Positions 34,065 through 45,479 are shown, counted from the first letter of the stretch. The stretch: DNA of 64,000 nt from Rhizomys pruinosus (GCA_009823505.1 VZQC01006583.1:1834711-1898710), one strand, 5' to 3'. Notes: a model not told the origin generated them from the letters alone. Numbers and translations: made by a program.

Positions 34065-35097
34065 TTACGTGTATGAATGTACTATCTGCATGTAGGTTTG
34101 TGCACCCATGTCGTACAATGCCTCGGAGGTCAGAAGAGGGTGTCGGATTCCCCTGAAACTGGAGTTAAACACAGTTCTCAGCCGCCATATGGGCGCTGAG
34201 GATCAAACCCAGGTCCTCTGCAAGAGCAGTTGGCACTTTTAACTGCTAGGCCATCTCTCTAGCCCCGACATTTTTATTTTAATTGATGTTTTATTTATTT
34301 TAATTGATACAAACAGTTAAAATGTACATATGTTTTGTTGTTGTTATTTTCAAGACAGGGTCTCCCTTTAAGTCCCATCTAGCCTGGAGCTCACTCTGTA
34401 GACCAGGCTGGCTTTGAACTCACAGAGATCCACCTGCCTCTGCCTCCTGAGTGCTAGGATTAAAGGAGTGCACCACCACACCTGGTGAACATATGTTTTT
34501 ATGTTTTCTCTGCATGTAAGTGCACCATGTGCATACAGTGTTCTCAGAGGCCTGAAGAGGGCACTAGATCCTCTAGAGCGGGAGCTGCAGATGGCTCTCA
34601 ACCACCATGCAGGTGCTGTGAACCAAAAACCCTGGTCATCTGGAAGAGCGGCTCCCTGAGCCATCTCTCCAGCCCATTTTCTCATGATGTTGTCCTGACT
34701 GGGCTGGAACTTGCTATAAATGGCCTGGTTTCCATGTAATGTTCTCATATACATGCACTATGTAGTGTTTAAATCAGGTTAAACAAATCTCTTCAAATAC
34801 TTATTTCCTTTTTTCTTTGTTTACACAGGTTTTTGCTATGTAGCCCAGGTTGGACTCAAACTCCATCTCTCAAGTGCTGGGAATATAGACATGCACCGGG
34901 GAAAACCTTGCAAAATCCCTCCTTTCTGAGAACTTGTTTGGAGGTTCTACAAGGGGAGCATAGCTCCTTCTATACCATTGACTGAGCAGGCAGCTTTGGG
35001 AGGGACAAACACGGGGTAGTTAGGAAGGGAACACCTGCCTGGCTAGTCAGTGGGTGACAGATATTATCGCCAAACCACCCCACATCTTGCTCCAGCT

Positions 35098-35140
<43 letters not shown>

Positions 35141-35860
35141 TATTTGCTTTTTATATATGACTGTTTTGCCTGCATGTATGTTAGTGTATCCATGTCATGC
35201 AATGCCTGCAGAGGTCAGTAGTTACTCAGACAGTTGTGAACTGTCAAGTGGGTGCTGAGAACCAAACCCAGGTCCTCTGCAAGAGCAGTCATTGTTCTTA
35301 ACTGCTGAGCCACTTCTCCAGCCTTGTCTAGTTTTGTTTTTTGAAACATAGTCTTGCTGGGCATGGTGGCACATGCCTTTAACCCAGCACTCAGGAGGCA
35401 GAGGCAGATGATCTCTGTGAGTTCCAGGCCAGCTTGGTCTACATAGTGAGTTCCAGGACAGCTGCAGCTATAGGGAGACTGTCTCAAAAAGCCAAAAAAG
35501 ATGCAAAATTTAGCTTCAGAATCTGAAAGTCACGTGGACATTGCATCCAAACAGAAATCCACTGGCTTTTCAGTGTCACCAGTTGCCAGCTATGGGCACC
35601 TTGAGTTCTGTCAAGGTGAAGGATCAGTGGCAGACACTGCTGCAGAATGCTCATTATCTTTCTGTAAACAGAGCGGGTGATGGGGTCAGACTATAATCCA
35701 CAACGTAAAAAGCAGGGCAGGGTCTGGTGGTACTGGGCTACTGTCTCAGCTACCCAGAAGGCAGAGATGGGAAGAGTTTAAGTTCAATGTCTGTCTGGGC
35801 TACAGAATGACCAAGAGGCTAGCCTGGGCAATTTAGTGACACCTGACTCAAAAAGAGAAA
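34065..35860. mobile_element. SINE cluster in the outer right arm
   Basis: B2 - (34065-34266), B1 - (34345-34488), B2 - (34490-34675), B1/B4-like - (34690-34905), TTTA run (35095-35142), B2 - (35145-35325), B1 + (35345-35500) and B4-like + (35705-35860). The single-copy block 34900-35090 is a near-perfect match to the left arm. Confidence 0.8.
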
Positions 35861-36119
35861 TTGAAGAGGGAGAGAGAGAAGAAAAAAGGAAAAAGATTGG
35901 AGATGGAATTTAGCCTGTGTGAGCCTGGTTCAACCCCCCAATAATCCCCACCCACAATAACAAAGCCCAATGGGTATAAACAAGGGTCCCATGGCCAGTT
36001 CATCTCCAGTGAGGGCTGACTTTGTCATTTCAACAGCTAAGTCCTTGCTTTTCATGCGATCAAGTGACAGAGAGCAGAAAGGGAAAATGGACTAAATAGT
36101 TTAGACTATCCATTGTCTT

Positions 36120-36625
36120 TCTTTTTTTTTTTTTTTTTTTAAATTTTTATTTATTTCTGTGTGTGTATCATTGTACTGTCTGCATGCAGGTCCGTGCACC
36201 CATGTCGTGCAATGCTGCGGAGGTCAGAAGAGGGTGTCAGATTCCCCTGGAACTGGAGTTCTCTTGGAATTGGAGTTTCAGACGGTTCTCAGCCGCCATG
36301 TGGGTGCTGGGGATCGAACCTGGGTCCTCTGCAAGAGCAGTCGGTGCTCTTAACCGCTAGGCCATCTCTCCAGCCCCGTCTTTCTTTTTTTTTTTAAAGG
36401 ATTGACTCTTTTATTTATTTTTTTATGTGTATGAGTGTACTGTCTGCATGTAGGTTTGTGTACCCATGTCATGCAATGCCTTGGAGGTCAGAAGAGGGTG
36501 TTGGATTCCCCTGGAACTGGAGTTAAAGATAGTTCTTAGCCGCCATGTGGGTGCTGGGGATCAAACCCGGGTCCTCTGAAAGAGCAGTCGGTGCTCTTAA
36601 CCGCTGAGCCATCTCTCCAGCCCCT
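36120..36625 (-). mobile_element. Two adjacent B2 SINEs
   Basis: The first (36120-36378) has a long T run and the 17-bp duplication. The second (36385-36625) lacks the duplication. Both are full length. Confidence 0.93.
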
Positions 36626-36654
36626 AGACTATCCTTTTCTACAAATCACTATTT

Positions 36655-36800
36655 TCTTCTCCCTCCCTCCCTCCCTTCCTTCCTTCCTTCCTGGGATGCC
36701 AGGCAAGGCCTCTACCACTAGGCTACATTCCTAACCACATGAGCTCACTAAGTAGCTGAGGAGGCCTTGACTCCTGAGTGCTGGGATTACAGGCGTCACA
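36655..36800 (-). mobile_element. CCTT run and B4-like SINE
   Basis: Microsatellite ccctccctccctcccttccttcc-type (36655-36692), then a B4/B1-like antisense piece ending cctgagtgctgggattacaggcg. Confidence 0.6.
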
Positions 36801-36804
36801 CCTG

Positions 36805-37300
36805 GCTTTGATCTTGGTTCTTTAATCAGGAACCTGGGATCCTTGCAACCCTGATCCATTCATTAATTTAAACCAGTAGCTTTAAACTGAAGTCTGGAAG
36901 TCTGGTTCCCAGTTGAACTGCCTTCCCTTTTCACCTGAGTCTGCCCAAAGAACAGACTCCTTTCTCAGTTAAAGTGCTTCCAGGTCTTAGTGGACAACGT
37001 TGCAAATGCTTGTGAGGATGTTGGATTTTATGCAAACAGAGGTGAAGTATATAGATTCTTGGTCAGCCAAACCTGGTTGGTACCCTAGAAACACCTAGAA
37101 AAGCATCTATTACTATGACATCTTTAAAAGAGACTTGAATGGTTGAAATGTCTATATGGCGACTTGAACTGTGCACTGTTCCTAAATGGAAATGTGTTAA
37201 TATCTTAACACAGTACCAAATTGTACCAGATTTTTAAATGTGACTAGGAATATCTTGGAAAAATGGGAAACAGGTTTGGTTTGGAAAACACTTATTAAAA
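36805..37300. other. Single-copy intron sequence
   Basis: About 500 bp in SLC16A14 intron 4 with no repeat or coding signal that I can recognise. Confidence 0.5.
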
Positions 37301-37304
37301 AGGG

Positions 37305-37480
37305 GGTTGGGGGTGGAGAGATGGCTCAGTGGTTAAGAGCTCCAACTGCTCTTGCAGATGCTTACAACTGTTTCTGAACTCCAGTTCCTGGGAATCTGAT
37401 GCCCTTTTCTGGCCTCCAAGAGCACTGTATGCATATGGTGCACAGACAGATGAGCAGGCATGCATACATTAAAAAAAATC
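37305..37480 (+). mobile_element. B2 SINE
   Basis: Sense B2 (gagagatggctcagtggttaag; tgctcttgcag) with an internal deletion after the tRNA-like head. Confidence 0.88.
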
Positions 37481-37549
37481 TATTTTTGCATTTTATTATT
37501 TATTCATTCACTCATTCATTCATCCATTTTGTGTGTTGAAGGGGCATGC

Positions 37550-38160
37550 AGCATAGCACATGTGTGGAGGACAGAGGACAGACAGCTTGCCACATAGCAC
37601 ATGTGTGGAGGACAGAGGACAGACAGCTTGCCGCATAGCACATGTGTGGAGGACAGAGGACAGACAGCATGCCGCATAGCACATGTGTGGAGGACAGAGG
37701 ACAGACAGCATGCCGCATAGCACATGTGTGGAGGACAGAGGACAGACAGCATGCCGCATAGCACATGTGTGGAGGACAGAGGACAGACAGCATGCTGCAT
37801 AGCACACGTGTGGAGACAGAGGACAGACAGCATGCCGCATAGCATATGTGTGGAGACAGAGGACAGACAGCATGCCGCATAGCGTATGTGTGGAGGACAG
37901 AGGACAGACAGCTTGCCGCATAGCACATGTGTGGAGACAGAGGACAGACAGCATGCCGCATAGCATATGTGTGGAGGACAGAGGACAGACAGCATGCTGC
38001 ATAGCACATGTGTGGAGGACAGAGGACAGACAGCATGCCGTATAGCACATGTGTGGAGGACAGAGGACAGACAGCATGCCGCATAGCACATGTGTGGAGG
38101 ACAGAGGACAGACAGCTTGCTGCATAACACGTGTGGAGACAGAGGACAGACAGCTTGTGG
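37550..38160. repeat. 41-bp minisatellite, about 15 copies
   Basis: The unit cacatgtgtgg-aggacagagg-acagacagca-tgccgcatag recurs from 37550 to 38160. Most copies are 41 bp and some lose one or two bases (gtggagacag). Since 41 is not a multiple of three and the unit has no minus-strand stop in any frame, three overlapping frames of 239, 204 and 201 codons are open; these are not proteins. It runs into a B3/B2-type SINE end (ccaccacatggggctcaaac to 38245), so it probably grew from part of a SINE. Confidence 0.95.
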
Positions 38161-38274
38161 GAATCAGGTCTTTCTTTCCACCACATGGGGCTCAAACTCA
38201 GGTTGCTTTGGCAGCAAACACTTTTACCCATTATGCCATCTTGCCTCCTGTTTTTCTTCTTTTTAATTATTTAT

Positions 38275-38612
38275 TTTTATTTTAGGTCTACGTGTGTTTC
38301 ACCTGCATATACGTCAGTGCACCATGTCCTACAATGCCCTCAGAGGCCAGAAGAGGACTGTGGGTGTCCACCTCTGTCACTCTCCATTTGTTCCTTTGAG
38401 GCATGGTGTTTCCCTGAACCTGAGCCTTGAGTTTTCTTGGTCACGATGGAAGCCAGCAAGCCCCAGTGACCTTCCTGTCCATCCCCTCCCCACTGTGTGC
38501 TAGGGTCAGTCCTGTGCCAGACATCTGGTTTGTGACACGGGTGCTGAGATCTGAACTGCAGTCCTTATCTTATGCAGCAAGGACATTTAACTGCTGAGCC
38601 ATTTCCCAGCCC
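38275..38612 (-). mobile_element. B2-type SINE with an inserted foreign segment
   Basis: The B2 3' part (38275-38365) and 5' head (about 38540-38612, gctgagatctgaac..ctgctgagcc) are separated by about 170 bp of other sequence. Confidence 0.6.
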
Positions 38613-39295
38613 CTTATACGAGGCTTCTAACCATCCACAGTGGATCACATTCCGGGTCAAAATCTACTTTTAGGGAGACACTTTGAAGAGGATTGATGAC
38701 TGAGGCCCGCGTAGAACTCTCCATGCCAATGAGCCAGGCCAGGACCTGCCACAGGGAAGAGTTGAGGAGGCCATGCTGCTGCTTTGAATTCACACAGATC
38801 ACAAGTCACCTTAGTCGGGGTGGGAAGCTGCTCCTTCAGTCTGAGGGAATCGAGGCCCTGGGTTCACCGATCCAGCCTCCACTTCTAATTCTTGTCTCTT
38901 TTCCGTCCTCTAGTACTGAGTCTGAAAAGCAAACACCCTCCACCTTCCCCTTCCCACAGCTCTAGCCAATCAGATATAAGGGAAATCCTGCCTTCCTCCA
39001 CCCTAGTGGTAAGTGATGGCACTGATACATCGATGTGAGAGTTCTGTGCAGCGAACAGCCCTTTCAGCTGCCAATATCCCCCACGCCCTCCTGCCCTGCT
39101 GTAGTTACCACACTCATCCGATGGATGATGCTGTCTGTGTCCCTGCTGGAGGAGGGGCAATGCCATTCAGGAGGCATCCCACAAGCCTCCAAGTTGGTCC
39201 CTAAAGTGATTCTTGGGCTTTACTCTACTAGCTGCAAGCAAAACCCACTTAGTTTCTTGAATTTCAAATTCCAATGGAGACTCACACTGTTTTTT
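38613..39295. other. Single-copy intron sequence
   Basis: About 680 bp of SLC16A14 intron 4, relatively GC-rich, without repeat or splice-framed coding signal that I can recognise. Confidence 0.5.
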
Positions 39296-39296
39296 T

Positions 39297-40226
39297 CTTC
39301 AAGTGCTGGTGACCACACCCAGGGCCCTGAGCATCTCAGATAAGCACTTTATCACTGAGCTATCTTCCCAGCCCTCTTTTTTACTTTAATTTAGAAACAG
39401 GGTCTCCCTGCAGCCCCAGCTGGCCTGGAACTAGCTATGTAGGCCAGGCTGATCATGATCTCGCAGAGGTCCTCCTGCCTCTGCCTCTCGATTGCTGTGA
39501 TTAAATGTGTGTACCAGCACTCCCTGCCTTACTTATATTTTGAGATAGACTCTGGTTAAGTTGCCCAGGCTAGCTATGTATTCTCTCTGTTGCCTAGACA
39601 GACCCTAAACCTATGATACTCCTGCCTCAGCCTCCCCAGTGCTGGGAAGACAGTCCTGTGTTTCTAGGGCTGCTTAAAAATGGGTTTGTTGGGCGGGGTA
39701 TGGTGGCACACACCTTTAATCCCAGCACTCTGGAGGCAGAGGCAAGGAGATCTCTGTGAGTTCAAAGCCAGCCTGGTCTACATTCAAGGGCGGCCTGGTG
39801 TACATCTTAAGTTCTAGGCAACTGGGGGTCCAGAAAGACCTGTCTCAAAAAGACACACACACACAAAAAATTGTTAAGCTGGGTGTGGTGGCTCACAGCT
39901 GTAATCACAGGACCTGGAAGGCAGAAGATCAGGAGTTTGAGGCCAGCCTACACTACATAGTGAGACTCTGCTTCAAAATCCCAAGACAGGGCTATAGATG
40001 TAGTTCAGCTGATAGGCTGCTTGCCTGACTTTCAGGAAGCTCTGGGTTGGTCCTCAGCACAACATAAAACTAGGCAAGGCAGTGCACACCTGTAATCCCA
40101 GCACTAGGCAGACAGGGCAGGAGGATCAGAAGTTTAAAGTCATCCTTAGCTACACAGTGAGTCAAAGCCAGCCTGGGGTACAGGAGACCCTGTTTCAAAA
40201 ACAAACAAACAAACAAACAAACAAAC
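39297..40226. mobile_element. ID, B1 and B4 SINE cluster
   Basis: ID-like - (39297-39375), B1 - (39383-39528), B4-like - (39530-39650), B1 + (39693-39850), a B4 + made of B1-like and ID-like halves (39880-40060), and B1/B4 + (40068-40200) ending in an (AAAC)n tail to 40230. Confidence 0.75.
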
Positions 40227-40230
40227 AAAC

Positions 40231-40590
40231 TGTGGTGGTTTGAATGAGTGTCCCCCATAGGCTCTAGGTATTCAGACTTTTGTCTCCAGTTGGTGGCGCT
40301 GTTTTTGGAGGTCTTGGGGAGTGTGGCCGTGCCGGAGGAAGTGTGTCACTGGGGGCAGGCTTAGTGAATTTTAACAAGCCTCGTGGTCTACAGCCACCCT
40401 CTCTCTGCTTCCTGTGCTCTTTGCGAGATGTGACCCTCAGGTTGCTGCTCCAGATCCAGCCGCCATGCCTCCCACCACAATGGACTATAATTCCCTGGAA
40501 CCGCCAATCGTAAGCTCAAATAAACTCTTCCTTTTATAAGTTCCTTTGGTCATGGTGCTTTATCACAGCAACAGAAAAGTGACTAATACA
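40231..40590 (+). mobile_element. MaLR-type LTR
   Basis: Begins tgtggtggtttgaatgag, runs through aagtgtgtcactgggggc, carries AATAAA at 40519-40524 and ends gtgactaatacaca. This is the familiar layout of rodent MaLR LTRs with TG...CA ends. No internal region adjoins. Confidence 0.7.
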
Positions 40591-40717
40591 CAAACAAACA
40601 AATACCCCAAACCACCCCAAATTAAAAACAAATCCAAAACAAAACAACAAAGTTGCTGCTGCAGACTTTTTCCTGAGGGGAGGTGACTTCAAGATGCAGA
40701 GGCTTGGGAAGGAAGGA

Positions 40718-40817
40718 GCAGTAGCGCTGTGTCCTGCACCAGATTCCTCACAGGTAGTGCTGTGTCCTGCACCAGATTCCTCGCGGGTAGCGCTGTGTCC
40801 TGCACCAGATCCCTCTA
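40718..40817. repeat. 33-bp tandem repeat, three copies
   Basis: The unit gtagcgctgtgtcctgcacc-agattcctcacag is repeated three times without length change. Its in-frame translation (Ser-Gly-Ala-Gly-His on the minus strand) is not linked to any gene. Confidence 0.85.
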
Positions 40818-41209
40818 CCCACTGGGAAGAGTTTTCCCAGAGGAAATCGGAGAGAATGATTTTGTGGAGACCACCCAGGCAGGGGAAGCAGGTCACCTGG
40901 GCAGGCCCAGAACCTCGGCAGCTCTGCGTCTCACTGCTGAGTCTGCTGTGGGTTTGCAGTCCCTGTGCCTGATACCTGTGTGGGCTCCTGTCCTGGACCT
41001 TTGCCCAGCTGGGTGTCTTGAGAAAGGGTCCACCTGTCTGAACCCGTCTTGCCTGGACTCACACCCAGGCGACTGTGTATGACAAGTGTGTGCTGGTGCC
41101 AGAGCAGTGAGCACAGACATTCGCAGACACCAGAGAATGTCCTGCTCGATCACTTTCTGCCACTGAACCTGGCTCCAGGGTGGCGGCCAGCAAACCCCAA
41201 AGGTGCTCC

Positions 41210-41610
41210 TGTCCTAATTCTTGGACCCTGGGGAATCTTGGACCCTCCTCCCTGGCAGAAGGGACTTGCTCATATGATTAGATGGTGACTAGGAGATGAC
41301 CCTGGGTTACTCGGACAGGCCCAGCAGCAACCCATTCTTCAAGAGTGACAAGAGGAGGCAGGCATGGTCTGAGAGAGGAAGATGGAACCCTACTGGCTTA
41401 GCAGAGGAGTGGAGGTGGGCATAAGGCAAGAGGTGCTGATGCATCTCTCTAAGTGGCACTGATGTCCCTGAACCTCCTGCTGATGCTGTCTGTGACTGTA
41501 GCCCAGAGTGACACATTTTTTGACCTCTGACCACCAGAGGTTTTAAGGCACTGTGTTTAGGGTTGATTATTATGGGATCTAACTACAGCAGCAACAGAAA
41601 ATGAATATAA
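41210..41610 (+). mobile_element. Possible old MaLR (MLT1-like) LTR
   Basis: Elements such as ttgctcatatgattagatgg, gagagaggaagatgg and ctgtgtttagggttgattattatggg recall MLT1-type LTRs. The sequence is diverged and lacks clear ends. Confidence 0.35.
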
Positions 41611-41649
41611 GGCCAGATCCAGTCCATGGCTGTGTTCTGTTGCAACTAT

Positions 41650-41960
41650 ATATGGTGGGGTTTTTTGGAGACAGGGTGCCCTCAACTTACTATTTTATGT
41701 AGCCCAGGATGCCCTCAACTTACTATTCAACTTACTATGCAGCTGAGCATGATCTTGGACTCCTGACCTTCCTGCCTCCACTTGTCAAGGGATTACAGGT
41801 GTGTGCCATCACACCGTGGTGTGTACCATCACACTGTAGTGCTGGGGATGGAACCCAGGGCATCGCACAGGCTAGGCAAGCACTCGGCCAACTGACGTAC
41901 TAGCACACTGCTGACTGAGGTACTAGCACTCTGCCCACTGAGCTGTCTTCTCAGTCCTGT
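41650..41960 (-). mobile_element. B4-type SINE
   Basis: Antisense B4: B1-like part (ttttttggagacaggg to gggattacaggtgtgtgcc) plus ID-like part (gctggggatggaacccaggg, aggcaagcactcgg), with short internal duplications. Confidence 0.6.
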
Positions 41961-42016
41961 TTTGGGTTTCTTATTTTATTTATTATTCTTTTTCTTTCTT
42001 CTTTTTTTTTTTTTTT

Positions 42017-42865
42017 TAATCTTTTTGAGACAAGGTCTCCCTGTAGCCCCAGCCGTCGTGGAGCTCACTCTGTTGACCAGGCTGGCCTTGAACTCACAGA
42101 AATATGCCTGCCTCTGCCTCCCGAGTGCTAGGATTAGAGGCGTGTGCCACCATGCCTGGCTTATTATTCTTATTTTACACATTTGAATGTATTGCTTGCA
42201 TGTGTGTAAGTGCACCTGTGTCGTGCAGTGCCTATGGAGGTCAGGACAGGGCATCAGATTCCTTGGAACTGGAGTTATGGATGGTGGGTACCTACCATGT
42301 GGGTGCTGGGAATCAAACCTGGGTCCTCTGCAACAGAAGCCAGTGCTCTTAACCACTAAGCCATCTCTCCAGCCCTGATTTTGGTTTCTTGCTTGCTTGC
42401 TTTCTTGCTTTATTTCTTTATTTCATTTTATGTGTATGAGAGTATTGCCCACAGGTAGGTAAGTGCACTCCTATTATGCAATGCTCACAGAGGTCAGAAA
42501 AGGGCATTGGCCCCTGGAACTGACCTTACAGACAGTTGTTAACCACCATGTGGGTGCTGGGAATCAAACCTGGGTCCTTTGCAAGAGCAGTCAGTGCTCT
42601 TAACCCCTGTTCTTTTTTAAAATTTCTTTCTTATTTATTTATTTATTTTTATTATTTTTTATGTGTATGAGTGTACTGTCTGCATGTAGGTTGGTGTGCC
42701 CATGTCATGCAATGCTGCAGAGGTCAGAAGATGGCGTCAGATTCCCTGGGAACTGGAGTTAAGACGGTCCTTAGCTGCTATGCCATGTGGGTGCTGGGAA
42801 TTGAACCCACGTCCTCTTGCAAGAGCAGCTAATTCTCTTAAGAGTGGTCCATCTCTCCAGCCTCT
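42017..42865 (-). mobile_element. B1 followed by three B2 SINEs
   Basis: B1 (42017-42161) and B2 copies at 42165-42378, 42400-42610 and 42640-42865, all antisense. A pyrimidine-rich tract (42866-42930) and a B4-like scrap follow up to the exon at 43087. Confidence 0.9.
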
Positions 42866-43086
42866 ATTTTTTTCTTTTCCTCCTTTTCTTTCCTTTTCCC
42901 TTCCCTTCCCTTTTTTCCTTTTCTTCTTGACACTGCTTCATTATCTAGCTCAGGCTGACCTCGAACTAGCAGCAACCCAGCCTCCAACTCCCAGGGGCAG
43001 AGATTACAGGCACCATCTTGCCCTGTGCTAAGGTTGGACTCTGTGCACAGTACTCCACCCACATAAGTGCCCCTGGGGGAACTCAC

Positions 43087-44058
43087 CTGCAAAGGGTGGA
43101 CCCAGCAAGGCGGAGATGCCGTTGGCGCAGATGATGATGCCGTAGGCGTTTGCCAGATGCTCAATGCCCACCAGGTCCTCTGTCACCACCGGCATGAGGG
43201 AGAAGTAGCCGCTGGAAAATCCGACGAGGGCGCAGATGACCGCCAGGCCAGCATAGGTGTGCATCAAAGGCAGCACGAAAATGCTGAGTACCAACGTGAG
43301 GTTGGCAATGAGGAAGACGTTCCAGACGCTGATGCACGGGAGGTCTGCCACCGCGCCCAGGATCACCTTCCCAAAGATGTGCAGTATTGCTATAATCGAC
43401 GTCAGAGGGAACACGTCGTTCTGCTCTGACAAGTTGTACAGATTGACGATTTCTGGGAGATGGATAAAGGGGATGACGAAGCTGCTGTATGCGAACAGAG
43501 CCCAGAAAATAAAAGCTACAAACATGCGGTCAGTAAAGAGCGAGGCTGTCCCAAAGTAGCCTGAGTACCAGTCCCTGAAGCCCCTCCGGACGCGCAGGGT
43601 GAGCTGGCTCAGAGCCTTCAGGACCCGGAGAGCACACATGTTCTTTCTGGGCTGGGCCTGACCTTGGCACTCCTGGTCACAGTCAGTCTCATCCTGGGTC
43701 GGCCTGCTGCCATCTTGGCCCTCTGTGATGCCCGGGTGCGCTCCTGACTTGATGGATTCAGTAGAGTGTGCTTGGAGGGTGCCAGGATCCTTCCTGGTGG
43801 CATGATTCCCTCCCTTCACAGGAGAGAGGGGTCTCATGAGCGCTCCACAGACACACAGGTTCAAGGACACGGCACCTTGGATGAACATGGCGTTTCGCCA
43901 TCCGTACTCTGCACACAGGTACTTCAGCAGCACAGTCATCAGGAATGTACCAAATCCTGTTCCTGTGGTACTAAGGCCTTGGGCTAGGGCTCGTCTCTTC
44001 TGAAAATACCTCCCCACCATGACCACTGCTGGAAGGTAGGCCATCCCACTGCCCAGGC
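43087..44058 (-). CDS. Slc16a14: SLC16A14 large coding exon
   Basis: A 972-base exon; acceptor ttcaccctgcag before 44058, donor gtgagt at 43086-43081. It encodes residues 135-458 of an MFS transporter of the monocarboxylate-transporter family (SLC16). MCT14 is an orphan member with no established substrate that I can cite. Visible features: GLGSGMAYLPAVVMVG, the family motif YFQKRRALAQGLSTTGTGFG (residues 152-171), a long hydrophilic loop rich in Lys, Asp, Gln and Thr between the two six-helix halves (about residues 210-295), then helices from FTDRMFVAFIF to YGIIICANGISALLGPPFAG. The frame is intact throughout. It starts and ends with one-base and two-base split Gly codons that match exons 47860-47717 and 32332-32181. 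Confidence 0.96.
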
Positions 44059-44139
44059 CTGCAGGGTGAAAGGGAAGGAAGCGTTAGTACAACCAGTGCC
44101 CCAAACTAGAATCTATGGTACTTAAAAGACCACCTGCTG

Positions 44140-44525
44140 TGTCACATAGCTTTCCATGGCTATAGCAGAACACCTGAAGCACTCAACTTAAAAAGAAGAA
44201 AGGTTTATCTTGGCTCAGGGCACACTCTCAATTACATATTCCTTCCATTTCCTAAAGGTTCCACCACCTCCCAACCACTCCATGGGATGGGAACCAAGCC
44301 TTCAACACAGTCTTCAGGGGACATTTAAATTCTCAACCATATTGACCTGTGTGTGTTCTCTTTGTGTATGTAGGCTACATGTGTGTGGGTGCCTTCAGAG
44401 GCCAGAAGGGCATTGGATCCCCCTGGAGATTGTGAGCTGCCTGGTGTGGGTGCTGGGAACTGAATTCTAGTTCCCTGGAGGAGTAGAATACTCTCTTAAG
44501 CACTAAGCCATCTCTCCAGCCCCAG
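44140..44525. mobile_element. MaLR-like repeat and B2 SINE
   Basis: 44140-44340 (ctatagcagaacacctgaag; ggggacatttaaattctc) belongs to the same unnamed MaLR-like group as 46515. Antisense B2 follows at 44345-44525. Confidence 0.5.
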
Positions 44526-44643
44526 GTGATATGATCTTTTCAGACCACCAACAACCATTTCTGTAGCCCAATACTGAGCCATTATGTCATCAAGAGGCCC
44601 AGAGGACACTCGTTAACAAACCTATTTTTTTTTTTTTTTTTTT

Positions 44644-44790
44644 NTCGGATTCCCCTGGAGCTGGAGTTCTCCTGGAATTGGAGTTTCAGACGGTTCTCGG
44701 CCGCCATGTGGGTGCTGGGGATCGAACCCGGGTCCTCTGCAAGAGTGGTCGGCGCTCTTAACCGCTAGGCCATCTCTCCAGCCCCACAAG
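44644..44790 (-). mobile_element. B2 SINE cut by an N
   Basis: After a run of about 20 T and one N (44644), the sequence resumes inside a B2 (tcggattcccctggagctgg) with the 17-bp duplication. The usual segment between poly-T and this point (tgtgtatgaatgtactg to gaggtcagaagaggg) is absent. The N is probably a collapsed or badly filled gap rather than a real deletion. Confidence 0.8.
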
Positions 44791-44797
44791 TCCTTTT

Positions 44798-45085
44798 TTT
44801 TTTTGGTCTTTTTGAGGCAGGGTCTCCCTGTGGCTGCAGTGGTCCTGGAACTTGCTCTGTAGACCAGGCTGTCCTTGAATTTACAGAGATCTGCCTGCCT
44901 CTGCCTCCCGAGTGCTGGGATTAAAAGTCACCCTGCTTGCTGGTGGTGGTGCACGCCTTTAATCCCAGCACTCGGGAGGCAGAGGCAGGTGGATCTCTGT
45001 GAATTCAAGGCCCACCTGGTCTACATAGTGAGCTCCAGGCCAGCTGGGACTAAAGGGAGACCCTGTCTCAAAAAGGCAAAAAAAA
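44798..45085. mobile_element. Head-to-head B1 pair
   Basis: Antisense B1 (44798-44930) immediately followed by sense B1 (44935-45085): an inverted pair with almost no loop, within SLC16A14 intron 3. Confidence 0.92.
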
Positions 45086-45199
45086 CCCAAAAAACATCAC
45101 CCGGCTCAAGTCAAGTACTCTTAATTCTCCCATTTTGTAGAAACAGGTCTAAGGAGATTATGTTCAAGGCCACACAAATAATAAAGGGTTAAAAAAAAG

Positions 45200-45390
45200 A
45201 AGACAGGAGTTAGGGGTGTGTCTTGATTGGTAGCCTGCTGGCCTTGGTGTGAATGAATCACCAATCAATCAGCCTGTGACCCCCCCCCCACTCCAAGGTG
45301 GGGGCAGGAGGATCAGAAGTTCAAGGTTGCTCTGCTACGCAGTGAGCTGCAAACACTTCTGGGCTTCGTAAGGACCTGCCTCAAAACATA
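45200..45390 (+). mobile_element. B4-like SINE with C run
   Basis: ID-like start (gttaggggtgtgtcttgattgg to cagcctgtgacc), a short poly-C and a B1-like end (gcaggaggatcagaagttcaagg). Confidence 0.5.
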
Positions 45391-45479
45391 AATAATTCGA
45401 TAAATAAATGGACATAAATCTCTACTAACTCTTTTTTAACATGTTTTGTTTTCTGAGGCACGGTCCAGGCTAGATTTTA

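Larger units (their letters stand above)
28105..35973. repeat. Right arm of the large inverted repeat
   Basis: Reverse complement of 18033-26145, about 250 bp shorter. It carries the intact last exon and 3' UTR of SLC16A14 in the same orientation as that gene's other exons, and its SINEs are cleaner. It is therefore the native copy. Homology ends at 35973; beyond it, sequence continues normally into SLC16A14 intron 4, with no N. Confidence 0.95.

Noticed and set aside
37512..38231. Three overlapping minus-strand frames of 239, 204 and 201 codons rich in Cys, Leu, Ser, His
   Set aside because: They are the three frames of a 41-bp minisatellite. All frames being open at once and the lack of any start or splice context show that they are not proteins.
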